From: Rhizobiaceae bacterium
GTDB taxonomy: Bacteria; Pseudomonadota; Alphaproteobacteria; Rhizobiales; Rhizobiaceae
DNA: 64,000 nucleotides
Direction of reading: 5' to 3'
Assembly: GCA_025698895.1 (NCBI GenBank)
Contig: JAILWO010000001.1
Location: 1,399,001-1,463,000, forward strand
A program made the position numbers and the translations under genes. Positions 8,544 to 18,503 of the stretch are shown piece by piece. The notes below the pieces were generated by a model that worked only from the letters and a program-made list of their open reading frames with translations, did not search any database and was not told where the DNA came from. Numbering within the stretch: the first letter of the stretch is position 1; every line of letters starts with the position of its first letter.

Positions 8544-9854
8544 TCACAGCGGCATGGTGGTGTAGTCGCCTTCCGGCTCGTAGAGCCCGTCCTCGATCGA
8601 GGTGCGGTGGACGACGTTGAGTCGGCCGTTCTCGACCTTCGAGATGTTCTGGTGACCGAAGCACTGGTGGATCTTGCCGTTGAAGATCTTGTCGCCTTGC
8701 GGATGTTCCGGCCCTTCGGGAAACTCGGTGAGTGCCTCGGTCGCCTCGACGAGCTTGGCCCGATCATCCGGCCCGCGATAGTCGGCCGCCTCCATCGCCT
8801 GCTTGATGACATAGAGCGTTTCCCAGCAGCCGAACATGTGCGCGGCGGTGGACACGTCGTTGGGATCGCCGACGGCCGCGCCATTCTCGTCCAGGCCGAC
8901 GGCTTCGCGGTAGGCCTTCATGGCGTCCGAGTCATTCTCCTGGGCATAGCGCGGGCAGCCCTCCCAGAAATGCGAGCCTTCGAGGAATTCCAGCCCCGGG
9001 CTGTTGATGTCGACGGCCTCGAGACTGTCGATGAAGCCGAAGAGCTGCGGTCCGCCGGAGCCGAAGAACTCGCCCAGTTCCTTGACGAAGGTCAGCACGG
9101 CCGGCCCCACCATGACGTGGTAGATCACGTCGGTGTCGGTCGGAATCTGGGGGAAGTATTTGGTGAACGACGTTTCCGTGGGCGGGATGGCGATCTGCGC
9201 CACGACCTCCGCGCCCTCGGCTTCCAGGGCTGGCGGCAGGTAGTCGCGATGATCGTGGCCGAAGGCGAAGTCGGGGAAAATTTGCGTGACCTTCTTGCCG
9301 ACATTGGCCGTGATCCAGGGCGCCGTCGACTGGATCTGGCTCTTCACGTCGGTGATGCCAGGCTGGAAGACGTATCGATTCATCTTCGTAGAGGCGACGT
9401 GATGGCCTTCCGACACGACATAGTAGGGAATCTTGAGCTCGCCGGCCACGGGCGACGAGGCGATCACCACGTGGGAGAACAGCGTGCCGTAGACGATGTC
9501 GACCTTGTGCTGGTTCGCGAATTTCTCGACCACCTCGGCGCCGCGCTTGGCGTCGGTGCCGTCGTCCTCGGTGATGATCTCGATCGGGCGGCCGTTGATG
9601 CCGCCGCCATCGTTGATCGCCTTGACAGCCGCCGCGGTCGTCTTCTCGTACCAGCGGCCATAGGCGGCGCCGATGCCGGTGCGATGGGCCTGGAAGCCGA
9701 TCCTGATCGGCTCGGATGACTGCGCCTGGGCGTAGCGCACGAAACCCGGACCCGCGACGAGGCCGGCGGCGCCCGCCGCGCCGATTCCCTTGAGCGCCGA
9801 ACGGCGGCTGATCGAGGACCGCAAGCGCCTGGTGATCCTTGAAGATTCAGTCAT
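8544..9854 (-). CDS. HAAT-family substrate-binding protein, Tat-exported
   Basis: This 436-residue periplasmic binding protein starts with a twin-arginine signal, R17-R18 in SRRSALKG, followed by a hydrophobic stretch and a cleavage region near YAQAQ. The mature part has the Leu/Ile/Val-binding fold pattern, opening PIRIGFQAHRTGIGAAYG and continuing INGRPIEIITEDDGTDAKRGAEVV. It is the first gene of the transporter operon. The long conserved aromatic C-terminal part resembles amide or aromatic-compound binders more than LivJ. The substrate is not shown by the sequence. Confidence 0.85.
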   Translation of the reverse strand: MTESSRITRRLRSSISRRSALKGIGAAGAAGLVAGPGFVRYAQAQSSEPIRIGFQAHRTGIGAAYGRWYEKTTAAAVKAINDGGGINGRPIEIITEDDGTDAKRGAEVVEKFANQHKVDIVYGTLFSHVVIASSPVAGELKIPYYVVSEGHHVASTKMNRYVFQPGITDVKSQIQSTAPWITANVGKKVTQIFPDFAFGHDHRDYLPPALEAEGAEVVAQIAIPPTETSFTKYFPQIPTDTDVIYHVMVGPAVLTFVKELGEFFGSGGPQLFGFIDSLEAVDINSPGLEFLEGSHFWEGCPRYAQENDSDAMKAYREAVGLDENGAAVGDPNDVSTAAHMFGCWETLYVIKQAMEAADYRGPDDRAKLVEATEALTEFPEGPEHPQGDKIFNGKIHQCFGHQNISKVENGRLNVVHRTSIEDGLYEPEGDYTTMPL

Positions 9855-10011
9855 GGAAGTTCCCCTTGATTATGGTTCCGACCGAAATTCGCAGGCGGAT
9901 CGCCGCCCTGGCGCGCGGCGAAAAATCGCTTGTATGCAAACTAAATCACCAAAGCCGCGGACTGGCAATGGCGATGATACCGCAGGGGAAGCCGCGGCGT
10001 CATGCTTGCGT
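9855..10011 (-). promoter_or_regulatory. Likely promoter region of the HAAT operon
   Basis: These 157 bp separate the operon start from the upstream membrane-protein gene. They contain an AT-richer patch and TTGTATGCAA at 9930-9939, which resembles a GntR-type half-site pair. I could not fix -35 and -10 boxes. Confidence 0.3.
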
Positions 10012-11448
10012 TCAGGCGCCTGTCGGCTGGGACAGCAGCCACAGGCCGAACACGGTGTAGGCGACCATCAGCACGGCCAGCGGAAGCTGGCTGATCGCGG
10101 CCTTTCGAGCGTCCCCGTGCAGGCGATAGGCGACCAGATGCGCGACGGCGACCGCGATGATGTGCCCGCCGATGATGGCCGCCGCCTGCGCGTTCCAGAT
10201 CGCCCAGCTTGCATCATGGCCGCTCGCCAGGCCCGCACGCACATGCAGCCCGGCGGTGCCGAACAGGTTCCAGCCGCGCGACAGCGGGTCGGACAGCGCG
10301 GCCAGCGCGTACTGGCCGTTGACGATCAGCGAAACGAGGTAGTGCGAGAAATGATAGGCAAGCGAGATAGGGATGATCGACCACACCAGTCGGCCGGCCA
10401 CGTCCGTGAAGGAAAGCCGGCTCGACGCCAGCCGCTCGCCGATCGCGACGGCGGCAAGGAACGCGCCGGTCAGTGCCGCGAACATGGCCGCGATCCCGAT
10501 GGTGTTGATCGCCGTCACGGACGATCGGCCCTCGAATTCGAGAGGGTTGAGCCCGTTGAGGCCGAACCAGAAGAAGGTGCGCATCAGTCCGTCGAAGGAG
10601 ACGGTGGACAAAGCCAGCAGGAGGAACAGCACGCCCCCGATGGGAAGGCATGGCGCGTTCGCCAGCCGCGCGCCCGGCAGTGACGCGGCCGGACGCCGTC
10701 CGTCGAGATCGAGCGGGGCAAGTCGGGAAATCATCGAAAAGAAGATCGAAAACGGTTCGCCGCGCCGGAGCCAGTGCCGCCTGCCGAACAGGATGGTCAT
10801 GACGAGCGTGAACAGCCAGTAGGCCGCCACGACGATGGCGAGGATGCCCGGATCGTCGGGCGAGGCATGAACGAGTTCGAACCATGCGAAGCCGCCGAAC
10901 AGGGCAATCGCTGACCAGAAGGCGATCGACGGCGGCAGCCGCAGCGGACCTGGCGCTTCGGGATCGCGACCGGCGAGACGGCAGATGAGCGCGTGCATGC
11001 CCGACCAGGGCTCGATCCACCGCCAGACATTGCCGACCAGCCCCTGAACCAGTGTCAGGCCCACCCACCACAGCGTCCAGATCGTCAGCGGCAGCGGATT
11101 GGACAGCGGATCGCGGCTGCCGGCCAGTCCAGCAAGGACGAGGCCGGCGAGAAGCAGGAAGGACAGGAGGCTCGGCCAGATCGGCCTGTTCCGGCCGCCC
11201 CGCGCTTCGTCGCTGGAGAGGGCCGCGCGCCAGCCGAGCGGCCGTTCCAGCGCGGGGACCGGCACGATCGCGAGCAGGATGAAGGACAGGGCGACCGACA
11301 CCGCCCCGCCGACGAGGTAGTAGCCGGTCGGCAGGATCATGACGAAGCCGCGGTCGGCCGCATGCGCCAGCGCTTCCTTCGGGAGAAGGAGCAATGCGGC
11401 GGCGGCGAAGGGAAGGGCGAGGAGTGGCGGCTTCATGTTCGGAGCCAC
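10012..11448 (-). CDS. Polytopic membrane protein, possibly the family labelled fenitrothion hydrolase in databases
   Basis: This protein of 478 residues (474 from the internal ATG at 11436) has a signal-like N-terminus and about eleven to twelve hydrophobic segments. It contains [14 protein letters not shown] and repeated His and Trp near membrane ends. I recall similar rhizobial proteins carrying the label fenitrothion hydrolase, but no hydrolase motif is visible and the label may be inherited by similarity only. It lies on the same strand as the transporter operon, 157 bp upstream, and is divergent from pncB. A transport or membrane-oxidase-assembly role is equally possible. Confidence 0.5.
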   Translation of the reverse strand: MAPNMKPPLLALPFAAAALLLLPKEALAHAADRGFVMILPTGYYLVGGAVSVALSFILLAIVPVPALERPLGWRAALSSDEARGGRNRPIWPSLLSFLLLAGLVLAGLAGSRDPLSNPLPLTIWTLWWVGLTLVQGLVGNVWRWIEPWSGMHALICRLAGRDPEAPGPLRLPPSIAFWSAIALFGGFAWFELVHASPDDPGILAIVVAAYWLFTLVMTILFGRRHWLRRGEPFSIFFSMISRLAPLDLDGRRPAASLPGARLANAPCLPIGGVLFLLLALSTVSFDGLMRTFFWFGLNGLNPLEFEGRSSVTAINTIGIAAMFAALTGAFLAAVAIGERLASSRLSFTDVAGRLVWSIIPISLAYHFSHYLVSLIVNGQYALAALSDPLSRGWNLFGTAGLHVRAGLASGHDASWAIWNAQAAAIIGGHIIAVAVAHLVAYRLHGDARKAAISQLPLAVLMVAYTVFGLWLLSQPTGA

Positions 11449-11506
11449 TGTGGCACGGCGCGTCGCCGGAAGGAATTGCCTTGCGGAAGGCCGCGTGGGG
11501 GTCCTT

Positions 11507-11569
11507 TAGACCCTTTCATGGCCAAATGCCCTCTGGCAGAACGATTCCATCTGGCCATGAAAGGGTCTA
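11507..11569. repeat. 18-bp perfect inverted repeat in the pncB upstream region
   Basis: TAGACCCTTTCATGGCCA at 11507-11524 is repeated in inverse orientation at 11552-11569, with a 27-base spacer. It sits between two divergent genes, 58 bp from the membrane-protein start and 38 bp from the pncB start. Arms this long suggest a mobile or dispersed palindromic element, a large RNA hairpin, or an operator. No T-run follows on either side. Confidence 0.6.
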
Positions 11570-11607
11570 GACACATCCTCGACGAGGCGGCGCGCCGGGA
11601 GAACACG

Positions 11608-12915
11608 ATGGCCCCACGAATCGACATCGCCAAGCGGGTCCACGACCACGCCTGGAAGCTCGATCCGATCATCCGCAGCCTTCTGGACACGGATTTCTAC
11701 AAGCTTCTGATGCTCCAGATGATCTGGCGCATGTATCGCGACGTGCAGGCGACCTTCACCCTGATCAACAGGACGAAATCGGTGCGCCTCGCCGACGAGA
11801 TCGACGAGGGGGAACTGCGCGAGCAGCTCGACCATGCGCGCTCGATCACGCTGGGCAAGAAGGAACTGATCTGGCTGGCCGGCAACACCTTCTACGGGCG
11901 CAAGCAGATATTCGATCCCGAGTTCATGGCCTGGTTCGAGAATTTCCGCCTGCCCGAATACGAGCTCTCCCGCCGCGACGGGCAGTATGTGCTGGCGTTC
12001 CATGGACCGTGGACCCACACCACGATGTGGGAGATCCCGGCGCTCGCCATCGTCAACGAGCTGCGCTCGCGCGCCGCCATGAAGGACCTTGGACCGTTCT
12101 CGCTCGACGTGCTCTATGCGCGCGCCAAGGCCAAGGTCTGGTCCAAGGTCGAACAATTGCGACACTATCCGGAGATCCGCATCTCGGATTTCGGCACGAG
12201 AAGGCGGCACTCGCATCTGTGGCAGCGCTGGTGCGTGGAAGCGCTGAAGGAAGGCATCGGAGAGAGCTTCACCGGCACGTCCAACGTCAAGCTGGCGATG
12301 GACACCGACCTCGAGGCGCTCGGCACCAACGCGCATGAATTGCCGATGGTGATGGCCGCGCTGGCGAATTCGGACGAGGAGTTGCGCAAGGCGCCCTACA
12401 AGGTGCTGCAGGACTGGAATACGCTTTACGGCGGCAATTTGCTGATCGTGCTGCCCGATGCCTTCGGAACCGCCGCCTTCCTGCGCGACGCGCCCGACTG
12501 GGTGGCCGACTGGACCGGCTTCAGGCCCGACAGCGCGCCCGAGATCGAGGGTGGCGAGCGCATCATAAGATGGTGGAAGCAGCGCGGCCGCGACCCCGCC
12601 GAGAAACTCATCATCTTTTCCGACGGGCTCGACGTGGAGACCATCATCGACACCTACCGTCATTTCGAGGGTCGCGTGCGCATGGCCTTCGGCTGGGGGA
12701 CGAACCTCACCAATGATTTCGAGGGCTGCGCGCCCGACCATATCGACGGCCTCAAGGCGATCTCGCTCGTCTGCAAGGTGACGAGCGCCAACGGACGTCC
12801 GGCGGTCAAACTGTCCGACAATCCCGAAAAGGCGACCGGCGACGTGTCCGAGATCGAGCGCTACCTGCGCGTCTTCGGCGCCGAGGACCGCGTGCGGCAG
12901 GACGTCCTAGTCTGA
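11608..12915 (+). CDS. pncB: Nicotinate phosphoribosyltransferase
   Basis: This 435-residue enzyme joins nicotinate to PRPP to give nicotinate mononucleotide in the Preiss-Handler NAD salvage route. Family features are [14 protein letters not shown] near the N-terminus, the conserved FGTRRRHSH motif in the middle and [11 protein letters not shown] near the C-terminus. Length fits the family. The ATG at 11608 follows a GGGAGA purine run; the frame is open further upstream only through the inverted repeat. With pncA it completes nicotinamide salvage, in the same neighbourhood as nicotinate hydroxylase. It converges on the FHA gene 25 bp away. Confidence 0.93.
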   Translation: MAPRIDIAKRVHDHAWKLDPIIRSLLDTDFYKLLMLQMIWRMYRDVQATFTLINRTKSVRLADEIDEGELREQLDHARSITLGKKELIWLAGNTFYGRKQIFDPEFMAWFENFRLPEYELSRRDGQYVLAFHGPWTHTTMWEIPALAIVNELRSRAAMKDLGPFSLDVLYARAKAKVWSKVEQLRHYPEIRISDFGTRRRHSHLWQRWCVEALKEGIGESFTGTSNVKLAMDTDLEALGTNAHELPMVMAALANSDEELRKAPYKVLQDWNTLYGGNLLIVLPDAFGTAAFLRDAPDWVADWTGFRPDSAPEIEGGERIIRWWKQRGRDPAEKLIIFSDGLDVETIIDTYRHFEGRVRMAFGWGTNLTNDFEGCAPDHIDGLKAISLVCKVTSANGRPAVKLSDNPEKATGDVSEIERYLRVFGAEDRVRQDVLV

Positions 12916-12940
12916 CGCGCGTCCTGGAGCAGGATGGAGT

Positions 12941-14365
12941 TCAGCCCTTCTTCGAGGCCTTTTCGTAGGCGTCGGCGAAATGGACCAGGAAGGCGTCGAG
13001 CATGCCGTTTTCGCCGGCCTCGCTGCGTGCTTCCCACGCAGCCACGAACTGGTCCCAGGCGCGGCCCTTGCGTGACGTCAGCGCCACGCCCGACACCTTC
13101 TTCTCGATGGTCTCGGGCGCGAATTCCTCCAGCAGCTTGCCAAGCGCGCGCTGCATCGCGGCCCAGGTGGCGAACTCATGGGTCTTGAGATCCTTGAAGG
13201 ACTCCTCGATCGACCGCTCGGCATCCAGATAGCCGGCGCGCCGCCGTGCGAACATTACTTCCAGCGCCTCTTCGGGAAGCGGCACGAACTTGAGCGGATT
13301 GTTGTCGATGGCGCTGATCATGGTGCGATTGGCGCTGCGGGCCAGAACCTTGGCGGCGGCCCGCGCTTTCAGGAGTTGCGTCAGTTCCACGACGACAATG
13401 CGCAGGACGCGCCCGATCTCCTCGGCCACCTCGTCCGGCGGGCGCTGGGCGAAGATATCGGGCGACACGCCGGCGCCGGCCGCGATCCTCGCAAAGAGGT
13501 CGCCGGCGGGCTGGTGCGCTGGACGCGGCGGCTGGGGCGGCGCATAGGCTGGCGCCGGCGGCGGAGGCGGAGCCTGCCGGGGTGCGGGCGCGAAAGGCTC
13601 GCTCTCCCCATAGGATGCGGGTCCCGCCTGTGGCCGATGGGCCGGTGCGGACGGCGGAAGCGGTGTAGGTGAAGGGGCGAACCCTTCGGAGGCCGGTCCC
13701 GGTCCATAGGACGAATGCGCGGGATGCGGCGGCGGAGCCGGAGGCTGCCGCGGAAAGGGGTCGGCCTGTGGCGCGCCGAAAGGATTGTGCGCCTGCGGCG
13801 GACTGGACGGCGGCGCTGGCGGGGCCGGTGTCGCGAACGGATCGACGCCGTCGGGACTGCGCATCTGGGGCAGTTCGAGATACTGTTCGGCGAAGTCGGC
13901 GTCGCGGCGCGCCCGCTTGGGCGGCGGCATCAGGTCACGGCGCGAGATCGGCGCCGGTGCCGGCGCGCCGGTGTCCCAGATTCCGTCGCCGCCGCTGGTG
14001 GGCGCCTGGTACTGGCCCGACGTGCCGTCAGGCACGTAGTCGTCCTCCTCGGCCGAGACGCTGACGGAGATCAGATAGTGGCCGATCTGCAGCCGGTCCC
14101 CGTCGGCGACGCGGTAGGGGCTCTTCACGCGGGTGTTGTGGCCGTTGACATAGGTCCCGTTGCGGGAAACGTCGTTCAGCCACCAGGCGCCGTTGTCGAA
14201 GCGGAATTCGCAATGCCGCCCGGAGATGACCCGGTTGGGATCGGGCAGCGTCCAGTCCATATGGGCCTCGCGGCCGACCTCGAAGGATGGCGCGTGCCCG
14301 GTAAAGGCAAGCGGGCCGCCGTCGGGCAGCGAATCCAGATTGTCGACCCTCAGGGTGATGGTCAT
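12941..14365 (-). CDS. FHA-domain protein of type VI secretion type (TagH-like), orphan
   Basis: The 474-residue protein has an N-terminal FHA domain (about 1-100) with FEVGRE, ISGRHCEF and SRNGTYVNG, the phosphothreonine-binding signature. A long proline/alanine-rich linker (about 155-310) follows. The C-terminal region (about 310-474) resembles the TagH/VI_FHA domain, with EEIGRVLRIVVVELTQLL and NNPLKFVPLPEEALE. In type VI secretion such proteins act in phosphorylation-dependent control with PpkA/PppA. No other secretion gene is in the window. The ATG at 14365 (MTITLRVDN) is chosen because the FHA fold starts there. Confidence 0.75.
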   Translation of the reverse strand: MTITLRVDNLDSLPDGGPLAFTGHAPSFEVGREAHMDWTLPDPNRVISGRHCEFRFDNGAWWLNDVSRNGTYVNGHNTRVKSPYRVADGDRLQIGHYLISVSVSAEEDDYVPDGTSGQYQAPTSGGDGIWDTGAPAPAPISRRDLMPPPKRARRDADFAEQYLELPQMRSPDGVDPFATPAPPAPPSSPPQAHNPFGAPQADPFPRQPPAPPPHPAHSSYGPGPASEGFAPSPTPLPPSAPAHRPQAGPASYGESEPFAPAPRQAPPPPPAPAYAPPQPPRPAHQPAGDLFARIAAGAGVSPDIFAQRPPDEVAEEIGRVLRIVVVELTQLLKARAAAKVLARSANRTMISAIDNNPLKFVPLPEEALEVMFARRRAGYLDAERSIEESFKDLKTHEFATWAAMQRALGKLLEEFAPETIEKKVSGVALTSRKGRAWDQFVAAWEARSEAGENGMLDAFLVHFADAYEKASKKG

Positions 14366-14542
14366 GCCAGAACTGTCCGGAACAAGATGTTCATGGGCCG
14401 ATATGGAGCGCGCACGCCGCATACAGGCGCGCGGACATACTAGAATTGCGCACTCACCGATTGCAAGGTGGTCGCGCACCGACGGGTGCGTTCCCGCCCG
14501 TGGCCGAGGCGATCTGTCGGAACGGCGCGTGTCGAGGTGTCG

Positions 14543-15364
14543 TCAGGCCGGTGATTTCAGCATCCATTCGTGCTCGGGCGCGTTGTGAAATTTCCAGGTG
14601 CGCTTTGGTCCGGCCATGACGTTCAGGTAATAGAGGTCGTAGCCGTGGCACGCCGCGCAGGGGTGGTAGCCCTTGGGCACCATGACGACGTCGCCGTCCT
14701 CCACGGCCATCGTCTCGTCCAGTTCGCGGCGGCCGTCCGGACCGGCGTCGGTATAGACGCGCTGGAAGGCGAAACCCTGCGGCGGGTCGAGGCGGTGATA
14801 ATAGGTCTCTTCCAGATACGATTCGCGCGGCAGGTCGTCCCGGTCGTGCTTGTGCGGCGGATAGCTCGATGTGTGCCCGCCCGGCGTGACGACCTCGACC
14901 ACCAGCAGCGAATCGGCCGGCTCGCTCTCCGGCAGGATGTTGGTGACGTAACGCGTGTTGGTGCCTTGCCCGCGGATCTCCTGGCCGAGATCGTCGGGTC
15001 CGATCACACGCGCCTCAAGGCCGCCGCCAAGGCTCGGCGCCGAGCAGATCGCGAGTTCAAGGGAAGTCGTCGCCGTGACCGACCAATCCGAGCCGCCCGG
15101 CACGTAGACCGACCAGGGCTTGCCTTCGAAGGGCGACATGCGCCCTCCGATTTCGCCGAGATCGGCGCCGCCCGCCGAAACCGCGCCCTTTCCGGCCACC
15201 ACCACCAGGCACACCTCGCGATCGCCCGTGGCGGCGCCGGTCGTCTCGCCGGGCGCCAGTTTGTGAAGCTCGAAGCCGACATAGGTCCAGCCGGCGTCCT
15301 GCGGGGTGATGCTGGTAACCCGGCCGGTTTCGCCCGCGGGCTTGACGAGTAGCCTCGATGTCAT
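14543..15364 (-). CDS. iolB: 5-deoxy-glucuronate isomerase
   Basis: This 273-residue bicupin enzyme converts 5-deoxy-glucuronate to 2-deoxy-5-keto-gluconate in myo-inositol breakdown. Visible family features are SSYPPHKHDRD (metal-binding His pair), LEETYYHRLDPPQGFAFQRVY and VPKGYHPCAACHGYDLYYLNVMAG. Its ATG overlaps the stop of the small membrane protein gene (ATGA), so it is coupled to the iol operon reading C, D, E, small gene, B. It is the last gene of that operon. Confidence 0.94.
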   Translation of the reverse strand: MTSRLLVKPAGETGRVTSITPQDAGWTYVGFELHKLAPGETTGAATGDREVCLVVVAGKGAVSAGGADLGEIGGRMSPFEGKPWSVYVPGGSDWSVTATTSLELAICSAPSLGGGLEARVIGPDDLGQEIRGQGTNTRYVTNILPESEPADSLLVVEVVTPGGHTSSYPPHKHDRDDLPRESYLEETYYHRLDPPQGFAFQRVYTDAGPDGRRELDETMAVEDGDVVMVPKGYHPCAACHGYDLYYLNVMAGPKRTWKFHNAPEHEWMLKSPA

Positions 15365-15588
15365 GGCCGTTTCTCTTCCTTCGTGGCGCCCGGCGCGTCC
15401 GCCTCGCCCCCGTAGTTGATCAGAAACGTCCACGCGGCGTAGCCGGCGATCGCCGCCACGATGACGGCCCAGAACATTTCGCGGTTGTAGACTTCCCACA
15501 CGGCCCAGGCAGCGCAGAACGCCACGATCGCCACCCGGCGCCATAGCGGGCGGAAGAACGGGTGCTCCTTGTCCCTGCTCGACATCAT
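15361..15588 (-). CDS. Small membrane protein inside the iol operon (DUF3329-like)
   Basis: This 75-residue protein has two hydrophobic segments (about 18-32 and 38-58) and a charged C-terminus ending EEKRP. It lies between iolE and iolB and overlaps iolB by ATGA, so it is certainly cotranscribed. I think similar proteins carry the DUF3329 label, but this is recall only. It has no known role in inositol breakdown. Confidence 0.7.
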   Translation of the reverse strand: MMSSRDKEHPFFRPLWRRVAIVAFCAAWAVWEVYNREMFWAVIVAAIAGYAAWTFLINYGGEADAPGATKEEKRP

Positions 15589-15631
15589 CGCTCATTCCTG
15601 CCTTTGGTGATCATGGTATCGGATCTCGAAC

Positions 15632-16570
15632 TCATTTCACCAGCCTATCGGCGGACACATCGGGGAAGCCGCGCGTCTCGACCGTGTAGCCGGCGGCCTT
15701 CATCACGCGCATCAGTTCGGCATGGCCGACCTGCGCCATCCTGAATGGCGGGTTTTGACGCGGGTCCTGTTCGGCCTCCACCACAAACCAGCCCTCATAG
15801 CCGTGGTCGGCGAATCTCCGCACGATCGCCCCGAAGTCGAGCGAGCCGTCTCCTGGCACCGTGAAGGCCCCGAGCGCCACGGCGTCGAGGAAGGAATGCC
15901 GCGACGGGTCCAGCCCGTCGATCACCTGCCTGCGCACGTCCTTGACGTGCACGTGATTGATGCGTCGGTGGTGCTTGTCGATTGCTCTTAAGACGTCACC
16001 GCCGGCAAACGCCATGTGGCCCGTGTCGAAGAGCAGCGGGATGGCCTCGCCCGAGTGACGCATGAAGGCATCGAGTTCATGCTCGAACTGGACGACCGCG
16101 GCCATGTGATGATGATAGGAGAGCGGCATGCCCTGGCCGGCGCACCATTCGCCGAACGCCGTCAGCTTCCGCGCATAGGCCTTCATCTCGTCGTCGGAGA
16201 GCACCGCTTTCGTGGTCAGCGGCTTCGAACGGTCGCCCTGGATCGACCGGCCCACCTCGCCATAGACGATGCAGGGCGCGTCCACCGCCTTGAACAGCTC
16301 GATCATGGGGGCGATGCGGTCCTTGTTGGCGATAAGCTCCTCGTCGACGAGCGTGCCGGAGAACCAGCCGCCGCACAGCGTGATGTCCGCTGCCTTCAGG
16401 ATCGGCAGCATCACCGCCGGGTCGCGCGGGAAGCGGCGTCCCATCTCCATCCCTGTGAAGCCCGCGGCGCGCGACTGCCGCAGGCACTCCTCCAGCGACA
16501 CGTCTTCGCTCAGTTCCGCGAGATCGTCGTTCCACCACGCGATAGGAGATATCCCAAGTCTGGCTTTCAC
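15632..16570 (-). CDS. iolE: 2-keto-myo-inositol (inosose) dehydratase
   Basis: This 312-residue TIM-barrel enzyme removes water from 2-keto-myo-inositol. It starts with RLGISPIAWWNDD, typical of IolE, and carries the metal/substrate residues in YHHHMAAVVQ, LLFDTGHMAFAGGD, NHVHVKDVR and the C-terminal WFVVEAEQDP. It lies 63 bp downstream of iolD in the iol operon. MocC of rhizopine catabolism is a relative, but the match here is to IolE and the operon position agrees. Confidence 0.93.
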   Translation of the reverse strand: MKARLGISPIAWWNDDLAELSEDVSLEECLRQSRAAGFTGMEMGRRFPRDPAVMLPILKAADITLCGGWFSGTLVDEELIANKDRIAPMIELFKAVDAPCIVYGEVGRSIQGDRSKPLTTKAVLSDDEMKAYARKLTAFGEWCAGQGMPLSYHHHMAAVVQFEHELDAFMRHSGEAIPLLFDTGHMAFAGGDVLRAIDKHHRRINHVHVKDVRRQVIDGLDPSRHSFLDAVALGAFTVPGDGSLDFGAIVRRFADHGYEGWFVVEAEQDPRQNPPFRMAQVGHAELMRVMKAAGYTVETRGFPDVSADRLVK

Positions 16571-16633
16571 GGAGTCACTCCCGAATGCGGTTTGCAGCGG
16601 GTGCGGCGCGTTCCACCCTCGCGCCGGCCCGCG

Positions 16634-18484
16634 TCAATCTCCGACACGCTGTGCCTGCCGCCGCGCTTCATATTCGCGGCGGGCGGCTGTCACCTGGCTA
16701 CGCGGGCTCACCTCCGGCACCGCGACGTCCCACCAGTGGCCGCCATCCTCGGTCGAGATCAGCGGATCGGTCTCGATCACCAGCACGGTGGTGCGGTCAT
16801 TGGTCTTCGCGCGCTCGAGCGCCGCCTCGAGTTCGCCGGTCGAGGCGACAGTCTCGGCGATCGCGCCAAGGCTTTCGGCATGGGCGCGGAAGTCGATTTC
16901 CGGCAATGTCTCATGCCTGGCGTCCTTGAGCAGGTTGTTGAAGTTCGCGCCGCCTGTGGCCATCTGCAGCCGGTTGATGCAGCCGTAGCCGCGATTGTCC
17001 AGCAGCACGATCACCAGCTTCAGCCCCAGCATGACCGAGGTCGCGATCTCGGAGTTGAGCATCAGGTAGGAGCCGTCGCCGACCATGACGACCACTTCCG
17101 CGTCCGGCCTTGCCATCTTGACGCCGAGCCCGCCGGCGATCTCGTAACCCATGGTCGAATAGCCGTATTCGGCGTGATAGCTGCCGGGCGCGCCGGCCCG
17201 CCACAGCTTGTGCATCTCGCCGGGCAGGCCGCCGGCGGCGTGAAGCGCGATGACGCCTGAGCCCATCGCGCGTTGAACGGCGCCGATCACCTGCGCGTCG
17301 GAGGCAAGCGCGGCATTGGTCGCGGCCGTGACCTTGTCGGCGGCCTCGCGCCAGCGCCCCTTGCCGGCCCGTGCCGTTTCGGTCCAGCCGGCGGGGGCCG
17401 CGTGATCCTTTAGTGTCGACATCAGTTCGCTCAGGCCCTCGCGCGCATCGGCCACAAGCGTCATGGAGCGATGCTTGGCGGCGTCGAAGGGCTGTATGTT
17501 GAGGCCGATGATCGTCTTGTCGGGGTTCTTGAACAGCGCCCACGAGCCGGTGGTGAAATCCTGAAGCCGCGTGCCGACCGCCAACACCAGATCGGCCTGC
17601 TCGGCCAGCTCGTTCGCGGCCGAGGTGCCGGTCACGCCGACCGCGCCCATGTTGAGCGGATGGTCGTCGGGCAGGGACGACTTGCCGCCCTGCGTCTCGC
17701 ATACCGGGATGCCGGTGGCCGACGCGAACCTGGCCAGCGCCTCGGAGGCGCCGGAGTAGAGCACGCCGCCGCCGGCCACGATCAACGGCGCCTTCGCAGC
17801 GCGCAGCCTTTCGGCGGCAAGCGTCAACTCGCGCGCATCCGGACGTGGCCGGCGCGGAGTCCAGAAGCGCTCCTGGAAAAAGCTCTCGGGAAAGTCGAAG
17901 GCTTCCGCCTGCACGTCCTGGCACAGCGCCAGCGTGACCGGGCCGCAATCGGCCGGGTCGGTCAGGACCTGCATGGCGCGCTGCAAAGCCGGGATCACCT
18001 GTTCCGGCCGGGTGATGCGATCGAAATAGCGGGACACGGGCCGGAAGCAGTCGTTCACCGTCGCGGTGCCGTCGCCGAAATCCTCGGCCTGCTGGAGGAC
18101 CGGATCGGGCACGCGATTGGCGAAGACGTCGCCCGGCAGGAGCAGCAGCGGTAGGCGGTTGACGTGAGCGAGCGCGGCGGCGGTCACCATGTTGGTCGCG
18201 CCGGGCCCGATCGAACTGGTGACGGCCATCATGCGGCGGCGGAAGTTCGCCTTGGCGTAAGCTATCGCGGCGTGCGCCATCGCCTGCTCATTGTGGGCGC
18301 GAAAGGTCGGCAGACTGTCACGAACCTGATAGAGCGCCTCGCCCAGCCCCGCCACATTGCCATGGCCGAAGATTGCCCAGATCCCGCCGAACAGTGGCAG
18401 CGTTTCGCCGTCGATTTCGGTCATCTGCCGCGTCATGAAACGCGCCACCGCCTGCGCCATCGTCAGGCGAACGGTCCTGCTCAT
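16634..18484 (-). CDS. iolD: 3D-(3,5/4)-trihydroxycyclohexane-1,2-dione hydrolase
   Basis: This 616-residue thiamine-diphosphate enzyme opens the inositol-derived ring. The catalytic glutamate is in the N-terminal FRAHNEQAMAHAAIAYAK segment, and the thiamine motif is GDGSYLMLNSEIATSVMLGL with LLDNRGYGC following. Size and the three-domain layout match acetolactate synthase-like IolD. It is 19 bp from the iolC stop, so it belongs to the iolC-D-E-B unit. Confidence 0.95.
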   Translation of the reverse strand: MSRTVRLTMAQAVARFMTRQMTEIDGETLPLFGGIWAIFGHGNVAGLGEALYQVRDSLPTFRAHNEQAMAHAAIAYAKANFRRRMMAVTSSIGPGATNMVTAAALAHVNRLPLLLLPGDVFANRVPDPVLQQAEDFGDGTATVNDCFRPVSRYFDRITRPEQVIPALQRAMQVLTDPADCGPVTLALCQDVQAEAFDFPESFFQERFWTPRRPRPDARELTLAAERLRAAKAPLIVAGGGVLYSGASEALARFASATGIPVCETQGGKSSLPDDHPLNMGAVGVTGTSAANELAEQADLVLAVGTRLQDFTTGSWALFKNPDKTIIGLNIQPFDAAKHRSMTLVADAREGLSELMSTLKDHAAPAGWTETARAGKGRWREAADKVTAATNAALASDAQVIGAVQRAMGSGVIALHAAGGLPGEMHKLWRAGAPGSYHAEYGYSTMGYEIAGGLGVKMARPDAEVVVMVGDGSYLMLNSEIATSVMLGLKLVIVLLDNRGYGCINRLQMATGGANFNNLLKDARHETLPEIDFRAHAESLGAIAETVASTGELEAALERAKTNDRTTVLVIETDPLISTEDGGHWWDVAVPEVSPRSQVTAARREYEARRQAQRVGD

Positions 18485-18503
18485 GCTCGTATCCTCCCGA
18501 CGG

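Noticed and set aside
14470-14500. Terminator hairpin after iolB
   Set aside because: A CGCACC/GGTGCG 6-bp stem is present but short, with no T-run in the minus direction; too weak to report.
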